DNA of 64,000 bases from Aedes albopictus (taxonomy: Eukaryota > Arthropoda > Insecta > Diptera > Culicidae): NCBI RefSeq assembly GCF_035046485.1, contig NC_085136.1:80183734-80247733 (forward strand), written 5' to 3'. The notes below the pieces were generated by a model. It made no database searches. It was given only the letters and a program-made list of their open reading frames with translations, and was not told where the DNA came from. Made by a program: the position numbers and the translations under genes. Numbering within the stretch: the first letter of the stretch is position 1; every line of letters starts with the position of its first letter. Positions 35,200-45,589 of this stretch are shown one piece after another.

Positions 35200-35540
35200 G
35201 GGAATATATCCAGAGATTTCTTCATGAATTCTCCACAGATTGCTCCAGGAAACTTTTAGAGGTTCTTCTAGTAACTTATTCAAGAATTGCTCCAGAGGTT
35301 CCTCCAGGAATTGTTCCAGAAGTTCATGCAGATATTTTTGAAATTTGTTTCTTAAGACATTTTTTTTTCAGAAATTCATCAAGAAATTCCCTCAGGATAT
35401 TTTCTATATATTCCTCTAGGGATTCCTTCAGAAAATTCTAGTTTCCCATCAATTCATCTAGAGATTCCAAAAATCAAGGAATTCTACATAGTTTCCTTGG
35501 GAAGCGATTTACGAGACTTAGCTAGGAACCCCTAGAGTAA
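35200..35540 (+). repeat. 12-bp-period array fragment, pyrimidine polarity
   Basis: TTCCTCCAGGAATTGTTCCAG-like units recur; decayed towards 35540. Confidence 0.7.
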
Positions 35541-35844
35541 ATTCTGCAGAAAATTAACCTTTCTTCGTACGCCGATGAAGAAAAAAGATACAGCACCTGC
35601 AGAACAACCACGCAGAAAACTCAAGTAGAGGTTTCGTAATTTCGTGAAGGATTTTTGGATTGTACACTAAAACCTCTTTTTATGTTGGTTATTTTTGTGC
35701 ACCTTTTTTATGCCCTGAATAAAAGAAGAAAACCTACTCAGAGCCAATTTTGTGCATAATAAAGTGAAATAATGACACGGAGATCGTGCCTGTGGAGCCG
35801 ACCTACTGATACCTGATGGCAGACAGAGGGCGTTCATAGGGGAG
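35541..35844. other. Non-coding spacer
   Basis: No gene or repeat recognised. Confidence 0.35.
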
Positions 35845-36725
35845 CGCAATGGGAGTTTGCAGGGGCGTTTCAGGAGGTCTCAAGCGGTTTCCGTGCGATA
35901 CCAGGAGAACTTTTAAGGTTGACCTTAATTATAAGGTGGTCCCAGTGGGTTTCAGGAGTTGCCATGAGGTCTCAGGGGCGTTTATGGGAGTGTCAGGGTC
36001 CTATCAGGGAGCTCCTGAGGGTTGCAGGGGATTTTAGGGGTGGTTTCAGGGGGCTTTTATGCGGTACCAGGAGGTATCAGAAGGTCGGTCTCAGGGACGT
36101 TTAAAGGTGTCTCAATGGTATCTAAGGTCTTGAAGGGTTTGAGCAGACTCCATGAGGTCTCTAGGGCGCTTCAGGTGCGTTTCAGGGGGTTCGGAGGCAC
36201 TTCTGGAAGTTCAGAGCGTTCTGAGTCATATCTGGAAATTTCAGAGGATTTTCGGGGGGTTTCAGAGGATCACAGGTCCGTTACATGGGGTCCGAGAGCG
36301 TATCAGGGGGATTGCGGAGGCATTTCAGAAAGTTTTAGAGCACTTTCAGCGGGTTTCAGAGGCATTACATGGCGTTACTGAGGCGTTTCCGGGGGTTTGG
36401 GAAAGTATCAGATACAGGCCCGTGCACAGAAAAGGCGACAAGGGAGAGGTTTTCCCTCATTTTTGTAAAACGCGGAGAGGCGCTTAGCTTCGGCAATGGG
36501 AGGGGTTTAACCCCTCAAAACCCCTCTTTTGTGCACGGTCTTGATCAGATACCTTAAATACTACACGATGGGCTTTTGGTTAATCTTAGGAAGCATTTTA
36601 AGAAGTTCAAGAGCATGTCCGGCGAATTTCAGAGGCATTACGCAGACGTTTTTGGGGCTTCGTCGGAGAACCCCAGATGAGCTACATGGGGTCCGGTTGG
36701 AGGCATGTCAAAGAGTTTTAGAGAC
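35845..36725 (+). repeat. 21-bp-period array, plus polarity
   Basis: GGTTTCAGGGG / GCGTTTATGGGAG-type units. Frames 35849-36037, 36022-36381 and 36152-36487 are artefacts. Interrupted by the hAT-like MITE at 36415-36543. Confidence 0.85.
36415..36543. mobile_element. hAT-like MITE, 129 bp, perfect 8-bp target duplication
   Basis: The left end CAGGCCCGTGCACAG and right end (reverse complement) CAAGACCGTGCACAA are inverted repeats with CA(G/A)-type termini. ATCAGATA flanks it exactly at 36407-36414 and 36544-36551. Its sequence is unlike the surrounding 21-bp array. Confidence 0.88.
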
Positions 36726-36734
36726 CTCTTAACA

Positions 36735-37250
36735 AAAACCCTTTAAATCCCTTGAAACGCCCCTGAAACCTCCATAACCCCATTGACATGCTCCTGAAAC
36801 TCCTTTGCATTAAGGGTGAAACCCTCTGATACGACCCTGACTTGAAATGCCTCGAAACACCTCTGGAACCCTCGTAATCCCATTGAAAATCTCTTTAAAT
36901 CATTATGATCTATTTGAAATGCCCCTGAAAACCCTTGGAACGCCTTTACAAAGCTCTAGAAATCCCTTCGAACGCTTCTGTACCTTTTGAACAACCCTCG
37001 AAATGCTATCGACCACTTCTAACAGCTATAGGAACGCCCTGAAAACGTTTCTGATACCCTCCAAAACTCTCTGACATGCCTTGAAACGCTCCTGAGACCC
37101 CTCTGAATCGCCCTTATTCCATTAAAACGTCAACGAAACCTGACGGAATGCCCTTGAAAGGCTACTAAAATCTCCTGAAAGAACCCTCTTAAATTCCCCT
37201 GAAGCCCCTAGTACCCCCTGTTTTTGGACTCTCCGGAAATTTTCTGGAAA
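36735..37250 (-). repeat. 21-bp-period array, minus polarity
   Basis: Plus-strand CCCTTGAAACGCCCCTGAAAC units mirror the preceding array. Polarity flips within about 20 bp near 36730. Confidence 0.8.
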
Positions 37251-37379
37251 CCCCCTTGGCTCCATCTTGAATACTCAGGTGCAAGACTGTTCTCGAGATT
37301 TAGACTCTCTTATCAAAGCCCTGACTTAATTTATGTACATAATCGCGTCTTTTAAATGATGCACACCCAGAATATGGCA
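37251..37379. other. Short spacer
   Basis: Nothing recognised. Confidence 0.3.
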
Positions 37380-37765
37380 TTAAAAAGGATCCAGCGTATC
37401 TTTTCAGAAACTTCTGGGCAAATTCCTGATGGAAACATTGCATGAACCTATGGAGAACTTCGTGATGGAATCTCCATAGTAGTACCTTAAAGAAGTTCTG
37501 GATTAGATTTTTGAGGATTTTTTAAAGAATTCATGGAAAATCTTATGTAAGAATTCCCGGAGGAATTTCTCGAAGAATTTCTGAACGGCTGTCAAGTATA
37601 TATTGGGAGTCACATCTGAAGGAATTCTTGCAGAAAGTTCTCGAAACAAACCCTGCAGGAATTTATAGTGAACTTGTGTTGGCATTTTTATGAAGATCTC
37701 TGGATGAGCTCCTAGAAGTCTTCTGCAAATAGCATGCGTAGGTTTCTTGCTGAAATTTCGATGGA
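37380..37765 (-). repeat. 12-bp-period array fragment, purine polarity
   Basis: GAATTCCCGGAGGAATTTCTCG and similar words; decayed. Confidence 0.65.
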
Positions 37766-39700
37766 CTTCCTTTCAACTTTTCTTCTATTTATGTTTCATC
37801 AATTGTGATCCAGAAATTGACATGGATTCATATATACCATGTCGAAGAGACATTCGCATATTATGCTTCTCATACAGCACACTTGCTCTGGAAACCTGAT
37901 CTATTGCTGCTGCTGCTTCTGGTTGATGCCACTGTTGATTTAAGGACACGAGTCAACCATGTTATTGGATTAGGCACACCAATCGCTAAGTCCCTGATTT
38001 ACACCATTCCGGCCATCACATACTTGCGGATGGAATCACACGGCTCCCAGTAGTGGAATCGCGCGCCTAGCGTTGCGTTGGTTGCGGAGTTTAAAGTGGA
38101 ACCAACCCGCCCGCGTGCTCCGTGCATCCATACCCGAACCACCCGACGAATCAATTCGATTTGTTCCGAGTCAGTGGCACTACAGGGCCGCTCGTTAGAC
38201 GCTAATTTTCCCACAGGATCCTCGCTAGTTCTAGTTCTAGTGCGATGAATGGACGCATCCGACCAAATTACCACGGCCATAAAGTAGGCCACGTGACTTA
38301 CGGTAACGTTTGCGCTTCCCGCTTAGTAACGGGTCGTTAACGACCCTGGCGTTACTAATGTCTTAATTTGGGAGTCATGACTTGCTGCGTGCCCAGGAAA
38401 TCTCTCTCTCTCCCATCTCACCATCTCATAAGAAACGGAGAAACGCCGCACCGTTTTCTTCGCAGTGGGAGTCCCCCAAAAGGAATCGCCGCCGCCGCCG
38501 CCGCTGCGTGAAACGAGGAAAATAGCGTGTAATAACAATTACTGCCTAATGTTTCCTTAATATCCCCGCACGGATTCGCACGCATATGGCCCCGAGAACT
38601 GACAAAAATCTCGGTCCCTCGTTGTTCCTGGCTGGGAGTGCGAGAGTAGTGTGTGGTGGTGGTTCATTAATTCGTTTGTGGTTCGGTGCGCCGGACGGAA
38701 AAGAGGGTGAAATGACAAACTCACAGTTTGACTTCTCTGCCGACCGATCATTTATAACAACAGCTAAGGAAACAAAAATTTATTATCAAGGGAAGCTGTC
38801 ATTTCGGTAGGGGTGCTGCGAAATTGAGCCCGGGGAACGCGCAGCCAAAGGATTAAGGAAACCAAAACTATTTATTAGATTTGACTTTCCCTTCTTTGTG
38901 GGACGTCCTCGTTTTGGTTAGTTGTTTCCGAAGTCGGTTATGGGCCCATAACCGAAGACGTAATTTCGCCAGCAAAGGGAAACTGGTTCAAATATTGAAA
39001 CCGGTCGGTGGCTACTTGTTTTTGATTGATACCTCCTACCTTGCGGATGGCGCGGCGGGTGACAATAAACCCAAACGAAATTGATCAAAGTTTGAAGGAT
39101 TGCTTTTGTGTTGGGTTGTCAAAACTGCCCCCGTCCAAGTCCCGAGTTGATGGACAAGTTTTTGATGTTTAATATAAATTTTAATTTATTTTTAATCCCA
39201 GTGAGCCGAGTGAGTTACGCGGGGCGCAGAGTAGAATTGATCTACCAAACAGCAGCAACAACAGGCAGGCGATAACTTATCAAACGTCAAAAGGCATTTA
39301 TATTCTGTTGGATGGGTTTGGCTTTTTTCGCCGTTTTTAAAACCCTTTCCCCTGGCAGGCTGTGCATCAATAGCTCTGCCGCCGAGGTGGGGATTAACAA
39401 TCGAGTGATACATTTTTATTCGCAGTTCGGTCAAATCAGATGAAAAATAGTCCAACAACGACTGCAGACAGATAAACTGTTTCATTTGCAGTGCTGCGGT
39501 AAAAATGGGAATCGATGAATAATTTATTATGGGAAGAGTTATGCGACGTGGATGATAAGAAAAATGTGACATATTTTATTATTTTATAAATAAACCATGG
39601 TTTTGATGTTTCACTAAATTTTTACTAATAGCTGGACGATGGGAGTGAATTGAATGTTGTGTGCAAATTATTGTGATGTAACTGCTCGACAAAAAAGTTT
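37766..39700. other. Non-repetitive block F, candidate intronic regulatory DNA
   Basis: Nearly 2 kb of unique-looking, GC-balanced DNA with a short (GCC)n run at 38488-38503 and AT-rich TTTAATATAAATTTTAATT stretches near 39170. Short opposing frames have no family features. The absence of mobile-element hallmarks over this length in such a repeat-rich region is the only evidence for function. Confidence 0.4.
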
Positions 39701-40248
39701 ATTCACGCCCAATACAAAACACTATATACTTTCTGTATAAGATATTTGTTTATCTTATTAATACGTATCCGTAACGTTTGCAGGTAAACACTTATATAAG
39801 TTGGAATAATTTCATTCAAGATTATTAGTAAATCATGCAGTTTCCAATGGATGACAGGAATATCAAAACTTCTTGATGGCTTAGAAAATTTCTAAAGAAA
39901 CTCCAAATATTTTACCGATAGCTCCATGAAATTGTCAGTAATTTCATTCGAGCTCTGCAGTGCCTAAAAAAATCAGCCCAATGATGTTCAATCAGTGCGA
40001 AAACGCACACAAATAAACGAATGCAGTCTCCCACCAATATGACACAGAGAATGAACATGACAAAGAGAAAGCAAGACAATGAGAGCGACGCCTCGTAGTG
40101 TAATCAACTGTAGCTGAAGTTCTGTTTTGATCTTCAGTCCGAGCGCGGTGAATATGAATATGATTTTGTTTAATTTGGAAATGACTTTTTGTGATTTTAG
40201 GCTATTTAAGGCACGCAAATGTGGATATGTTGCCCTAATTCTAGTAAT
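39701..40248. other. Non-coding, AT-rich
   Basis: No gene or repeat recognised. Confidence 0.4.
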
Positions 40249-41173
40249 TACAGGGGATAGACAAAATGATCGGGACAGGCAAAATGTTCCCTTCTCAAAA
40301 AATATTCAAATAGCTGTAACTTTTCCAAAAGTGCATCAAATATTCTCAAATTTTTACTGTAAGTGGATAAACTAGTTGTGTATCAGTGGACAAAATTTGG
40401 AAAAGATCGGACTATTCTGCACGAAGTTATAAAGATTCTAGAAAAAGGTATGTTTATCCGATAGCCAACTTTGAGCTGTTATATCTCCGGATTCAATAAA
40501 CCGAATGCAATGAAATTTTGACCATTAACGACTTATTTAATGAGCTCTGAAAAATGTTTGACACAACTTGAAATTATTAATAAGAGAAAAAGTTATAGCG
40601 ATTTTATTTATTTTATGATTTTTTAGTAAATTGGTCTATTTTTAATATGCATCCCATTACTTTTTCAATGAATTGCCGGCTATGTCGTTACTTTCTTTCA
40701 GAACATATTTATATTCAAGACAATTAGAGGGAATATAATTGAACTTTAATTAACATCTTGAATTTTGAAACGATGTTGAAATTTAAGAAAATTTGGTGTT
40801 TTATTAGGAAAATAATCTAATCGTTATAATTTTCTTCCGTGTTAAGAATTTTAAGTTAAGTCAAAAGTTTTTCAAAGCTCATTATATAAGTCATAAATGG
40901 TCAAAATTTCATTGCACTCGGTTCATTGAATCCGGAGATATAACAGCTCAAAGTTGGCTATCGGATAAATATACCTTTTTCTAGAATCTTTATAACTTCG
41001 TGCAGAATAGTCCGATCTTTTCCAAATTTTGTCCACTGATACACAACTAGTTGATCCACTTACAGTAAAAATTTGAGAATATTTGATGCACTTTTGGAAA
41101 AGTTACAGCTATTTGAATATTTTTTGAGAAGGGAACATTTTGCCTGTCCCGATCATTTTGTCTATCCCCTGTA
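40249..41173. mobile_element. Long foldback element, 925 bp, TA-flanked
   Basis: TACAGGGGATAGACAAAATG at the left and CATTTTGTCTATCCCCTGTA at the right are exact inverted repeats, and the arms stay near-identical for well over 200 bp (GTTCCCTTCTCAAAAAATAT and its mirror). TA at both ends suggests a TA target site. The AT-rich centre has no transposase frame. A diverged relative lies at 3621-4431. Confidence 0.93.
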
Positions 41174-41584
41174 TGCTTGCTTTAAGTGAATAGTATGCAC
41201 CAGCAGCACTTTTTGCTTTTAAATCGTGCTTAAACCAGCAAATATCAATTGAAGTTGAATATGCTGACTTTGAATATCAGTCCGTGGTAAAAATTCAGCA
41301 GACAGCGAGGTAATGAATTTTTCATTGCTTGAACTTCAGAGAGTGGCACAGGGGTTGTCGAGGCGATAATCAAAACAAAAACAAATCTAAGACGCAAGAG
41401 CCTCTGGGCGTCGGTTGGGATGACTGTAATTTGATAAATTAAGACACTGGAGCTCTGTAACACAACCACACATTAAATCAAGGATTTTACCACAAATCAT
41501 TTGAAGAGCTACAAGTTTATTCCTCCGAATTTGTATCTTTCTATCTAATTTCTTCTCTATATAAAACGTATCATGTATATACAT
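41174..41584. other. Non-coding spacer
   Basis: No gene or repeat recognised. Confidence 0.35.
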
Positions 41585-42085
41585 GTATCTTCATAGCCAT
41601 CACTAGAACCAGAAACGGATTGAAAATGCCATTTCCCTCCCTTTTAATTTTCACAGCACAGTGTAAAATATCATATAACGTCTTCAAGTTATGCAACCAA
41701 GCGAATTTTGCCGCATCAACTTCACAGTAATTTTCACACAATCTATCACTTATCGCTTGGCATTCCCTTATGCAAAATATAAACATTTCCCAACATCATT
41801 CTGACAACCGCAATCCGCATGTCCTTGTTGAGGTGCAGAGGACTGATCGAACGGCCTTAAACGGGCAAGCGATTGCAATCATCACTTCCCTCCACTTCTC
41901 CACATGAACCTGCAAACTGGCGTAGTAGGCGCCATTGTCGCCTAAAAAATAGAAGCCCAGTAACACTTACACACTGTAGATCTCTGTTTGGCCCAAGCAG
42001 CTACCTTATTGCTTCCTTGTGTGAGTGTAGCTGATCTGGCGATACTGGAGTAGTAACTTCGAACGGTCAATCAAGCTCAAGCTTT
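41585..42085 (-). mobile_element. CTTGAG-family dispersed repeat, copy 2, minus strand
   Basis: The reverse complement of this block parallels 43771-44258: GGTTCTAGTGATGGCTATGA at one end, CACTGTGCTGTGAAAATTAA, GGCGCC and AGCTTGAGCTTGATTGACCG at the other. Includes a CATGTATATACATG palindrome at its outer edge. Confidence 0.75.
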
Positions 42086-42119
42086 ATCTATTTTCTTCTT
42101 CTTCTTTGCATATGGAATT

Positions 42120-42520
42120 CATGTATATTCAATTGTTCATAGCAGATCACTAGAACCATAAACGGGTTGATAATTGAAAATTATCAACAAGCAATCACCT
42201 TACGCCTGGCATTCATGCATCAACGTGAACTCTCTGCCACACAATCATCCGACGGCCCAGAATGAACTTACGCAGATGCAGTGGTATAACAGTCAACCGT
42301 GGACGAGCGATTGCAATCATCCCTTCCATCCTCTTCCCCACATTATTGCGTTGCATTGACGAGCAATCTGACGTAGCAGGCGCCGTTCTCGCATGAAAAC
42401 TGAAGATCGCTAATACTCACACACACTAAAAATGCCTGTTAGTACCAAGCAGCTATCTCATTGGTTCCTTGTGTGAGTGAAGCTCTGATCTGGTTAAACT
42501 GAGCTAGAGCTGAAGAGTCC
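42120..42520 (-). mobile_element. CTTGAG-family dispersed repeat, copy 3, minus strand, shortened
   Basis: GCAGATCACTAGAACCATAAACGG, then AGCGATTGCAATCATCCCTTCC, GGCGCC and CTCATTGGTTCCTTGTGTGAGTG correspond to copies 1, 2 and 4. It lies directly after copy 2 in the same orientation. Confidence 0.65.
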
Positions 42521-42621
42521 ATTGCACGGGCAAATATATTTGTGATTGTAGTCCCACATTTATCCAAGGTTGCCACGATTCACGTTGTGTTGGTCATTTG
42601 TTGGGCTTGTTTAGTCAAATA

Positions 42622-42835
42622 TTTGTCATAATGGCATCAAATATTTGTCTAATGGCACCTTTAGGAAAGATAGATTCTTTTCTAGTTCTGTTTATAAAAA
42701 CTATCCGAAATGTCCATCTCGCCTCTTTTGTCATAATGGCATCAAATATTTGTCTAATGGCACCTTTAGGAAAGATAGATTCTTTTCTAGTTCTGTTTAT
42801 AAAAACAATCCGAAATGTCCATCTCGCCTCTTTTT
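42622..42835 (+). repeat. Recent 105-bp tandem duplication
   Basis: Two adjacent copies of a 105-bp unit starting GTCATAATGGCATC at 42625 and 42730. I see only a single difference (AAACTATCC versus AAACAATCC). Because 105 is a multiple of 3, frames run through both copies and translate to a repeated peptide. I do not consider these genes. Confidence 0.9.
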
Positions 42836-43225
42836 TGGGACCATTTCGGATAAACATTCGATAGACAGCAGAAAAAATAATATTCTTTGCAAATGAATAG
42901 AAACAAATGCTCCATGAATTTCTGTCAAACTATTCATTGATTGCTTCTCAATATTTTATAGAACCACACACTCCATTTGGTCCGACTAAATTTCATTCTT
43001 TTAACGAGTTCCATACAGTCCAGCGTTCGGAAATTAAAAGTTAATCTGATAAGTTTGGATTCTTGTTAACACATGTTCCGCAGCTAAGGATTCTAGAAGA
43101 ATTCTGGTGATTTTAAGGAGATGGTGATTACAGGAAAAGTAGGATAAATGTTGGGGCTTCAAGAAAGAATCTGAGGATTGTAATAGTAAACTTATTTTGA
43201 CAGTTAGATTTTGGCAAGAATTGGG
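42836..43225. other. Non-coding spacer
   Basis: No gene recognised. Confidence 0.35.
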
Positions 43226-43355
43226 TAGGGTAATTATCCAATTGTTGCACGGCTAAAACTCGCCTATTGTTGCACGCTCCATGTTATTCTTATGAGGTGT
43301 GCAACAATAATTATTGGCGAATTTTTAGCCGTGCAACAATTGGAAAATTACCCTA
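43226..43355. mobile_element. TA-flanked palindromic MITE, 130 bp
   Basis: TAGGGTAATTATCCAATTG at the left pairs with CAATTGGAAAATTACCCTA at the right, and TTGCACGGCTAAA with TTTAGCCGTGCAA. The ends are of the same TAGGGT type as the element at 30925-31141. Confidence 0.88.
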
Positions 43356-43746
43356 TTTCGAAAAAAGATAGACGGAGGGCTAGAAGTTAAATTTTCTGAG
43401 AGCTAGTTGCCTACTATGTGTAGAAACTGGCAACTCCTGACGGTGAAAAGTGTTTTAAGTATTTCAGATATCTGGGAAAAGAATACGATGGGGCAAGTAC
43501 AGAATTTGCTTGAGAGATTCCTTCAAGTATTGATCCAGAGCAGAGTTGTTAATAGTCATCGGAGCTGCAGGAAAAAACATTGACGGCAATAAATAGATTA
43601 CCAGCGGCTGATAATTTTATTGATGATTACTGTCTATATCTGATATATCTGAAATAGACTAAAAACTCATCTGGTCAAGGGCTGAAAGTCTCTTTAATAA
43701 AGACAAATCAATCAATCAATAAATACTCTTTTTTTTTAAGAAACAA
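43356..43746 (+). mobile_element. Probable 3' end of a non-LTR element
   Basis: GGGCTGAAAGTCTCTTTAAT, AATAAAG and a (CAAT)n tail at about 43700-43722 look like the 3' terminus of a LINE ending in a short simple repeat. Only the end is recognisable; the sequence from 43356 to 43630 is unassigned. Confidence 0.45.
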
Positions 43747-43770
43747 TGTTTGTTTAATTGACAAATTGAG

Positions 43771-44307
43771 CTTGAGCTTGAGCTTGATTGACCGCCCGTA
43801 GATGCTACTCCAGTATTGCCAGACCAGCTACACTCACACAAGGAACCAATGAGATATCTGCCGGAGACTAGCAGGACTATTTTAAGGCGACCATGGCGCC
43901 TGTCACGTCAAGTTTCAGGTCAATGTGGGGAAGGGGAAGGAAGTGATGATTGCAATCGTTTGTATCCACATCTGACCGAATATACCTCTGCGCCAGCACA
44001 AATTCATGCGGATGTCGGAGTATTGGTGGGACTTGCTTGGCAGAAGGTTCACACATTGGTGTGTGGATACCAGGGTAAGGTGATAGAATTATATGTTTTT
44101 ATTATTTTGAAGATGTGCGGCACAGTTTGCTTGATTGCATAATTTATAGGCATTTTCTAATAGGATTGAGACACTGTGCTGTGAAAGTTTGGATGGAAGG
44201 GAAACGGCTTTTTCAACCCGTTTCGGTTCTAGCGATGGCTATGAATAAAGAATATAGAAAGATACAAAGTAGGAGGAAAGGGAGCCTCTAGACTACCAAG
44301 CCCGTCT
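43771..44307. mobile_element. CTTGAG-family dispersed repeat, copy 4, with 24-bp target duplication
   Basis: Begins with a triple CTTGAG run (CTTGAGCTTGAGCTTGATTG) and ends near CCAAGCCCGTCT. A perfect 24-bp direct repeat brackets it (43747-43770 and 44308-44331). That length is typical of target-primed reverse transcription, so this family is a retroelement. The CTTGAG run could be the 3' tail of an element lying on the minus strand. No protein is encoded; box A/B promoters were not evident. Confidence 0.8.
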
Positions 44308-44357
44308 TGTTTGTTTAATTGACAAATTGAGAGACAAATTTGTGAAAAAATAACACT

Positions 44358-44429
44358 TGTTTTGATGGGATTCAAACCCATGACTCCGTATCGCTAGTCC
44401 AGCGCTTTTACCAACTAAGCCACAGATCA
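44358..44429 (-). tRNA. tRNA-like sequence in the left arm (probably not a functional gene)
   Basis: On the minus strand: GGCTTAGTTGG D-arm, T-arm GGGTTTGAATCCC, and an acceptor stem with 5 of 7 pairs (TGATCTG with CAAAACA). The anticodon loop reads CTAGCGA. It lies inside a transposon arm and is less well paired than its partner, so I treat it as a tRNA-derived part of the element. Confidence 0.5.
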
Positions 44430-44838
44430 AGTTACGACTTTGAAGAATAAAAAGTCAAACTGGATTCGACGCACCACCCCAACCGGGTCCGTTTTTCACA
44501 ACTTCATCTCTCATTCAACTTAGATGTACTAATTTCGCACTGACCATTCGGTCGGTGAAGAAGCATGCGGTCTTAGGGCGCAAATCTAATCGCGTAAACA
44601 ATTCACACTAATCATTTCGAAGGCACAACAGTTGCGCAGAAGTCATTGTGACTTACTTCTAGCAAGTTAGTATATATTTGTTAGAAGTAAGTCTGTGACA
44701 AGTGTGTTACTTGGGGAGCGTTTGAGAGACTGAGAGATTAACATCTAAGCCGAAAGAGAGATGAAGTTGTGGAAGACGGGCTTGGTTAGGGTGGTGCTTT
44801 GAACCCAGTTTGACTTTCTATTTTGCAGAGTTCTAACT

Positions 44839-44910
44839 TGTTCTGTGGCTTAGTTGGTTAAAGCGCCGGACTAGGTATACGGAGTCGTGGGTTCGAATCC
44901 CATCAAAACA
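44839..44910 (+). tRNA. tRNA-like sequence in the right arm (possible pseudo-tRNA)
   Basis: 72 nt with box A GGCTTAGTTGG, box B GGTTCGAATCC, a T-stem GTGGG/CCCAT and an acceptor pairing of 6 of 7 (TGTTCTG with CAAAACA). The anticodon loop is CTAGGTA, with an imperfect stem. It could fold as a tRNA, but its location in an inverted-repeat arm and the mispairs suggest a tRNA-derived promoter or relic. Confidence 0.5.
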
Positions 44911-44960
44911 AGTGATACTTTTTTACAAATTTGTCTCTCAATTAGTAATTGACATACAAA

Positions 44961-45255
44961 CTGTATCTTCGAAGAATTGACTTTTTTTTCGATTGAACCA
45001 GCGCTTGAATATTTTCGTTCCGTATCTCTCTTCATCAGAATTTTCGTTCTGAAGCTCACACCGAACAGGACAGACAAAGGACTAATCACGAGAATGGTTA
45101 ATCAGAAGAAAAAAAAAAACACAAGAAGGGAGCACGTCTTCATTCGGAATCGACTCAAAGGCCTTGCAGAACTGCAACACAACAAGCAACAAGGCTGAAT
45201 CATTAATAAAAGGTTTGACTGGTTCGCCTCCCATTTACAGTCAGATCGATTACTT
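44961..45255. other. Spacer
   Basis: No feature recognised. Confidence 0.3.
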
Positions 45256-45589
45256 CACAGACAAACAGACGTAATACTCTTCAAAACGGCTTGGCACATG
45301 CATTTAACGATCAATTCAAATTACAGTTGATTTGCGCGATCGTTCCACCAGATGCGCTAGTGTTCGATCGCTTTGACGTTTGCCAGTGTACACGTTGCTG
45401 AATGATGCAAACGAAAATTACAGGCAATTTGTGTAGTAGTGTGCGTATCAGCAAAACGTCAAATCCAAATCCATCAAGGCCGACAGTGTCGCGCGCGGTT
45501 CTACCAACAGGTGGCAGTGTGCTCATGAAAATGACACCGGGCAAAAGTTTTGATGAATTTCCTCTAAGAGTTACGTCTGTTTGTCTGTG
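45256..45589. mobile_element. TIR element, 334 bp
   Basis: CACAGACAAACAGACGTAA and its exact mirror TTACGTCTGTTTGTCTGTG bound the block. The interior is not palindromic and is relatively GC-rich, and complementary short frames run across it (45311-45544 minus, 45402-45590 plus). ATTAC occurs just outside both ends, but I cannot fix a target duplication. Confidence 0.8.

Larger units (their letters stand above)
44308..44960. mobile_element. Foldback element with tRNA-like sequences in both arms
   Basis: The inverted arms, about 200 bp each, include GAGAGACAAATTTG and its mirror, tRNA-like segments, AAAGTCAAACTGG / CCAGTTTGACTTT and CAACTTCATCTCTC / GAGAGATGAAGTTG. Between the arms another small palindrome (ACTTACTTCTAGCAAGTTAG...TTAGAAGTAAGT, near 44650-44695, ending GTGTTACTTGGGG) is nested. 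Confidence 0.8.

Noticed and set aside
39193..39198. TAATCC sites (also 60736-60741) as possible Pitx autoregulatory sites
   Set aside because: A six-base word is expected many times by chance in 64 kb; there is no clustering.
44839..44910. Functional nuclear tRNA gene
   Set aside because: It is embedded in a foldback-element arm, with a mispaired anticodon and acceptor stem and a mirrored partner. More likely tRNA-derived repeat sequence; kept only as a tRNA-like feature.
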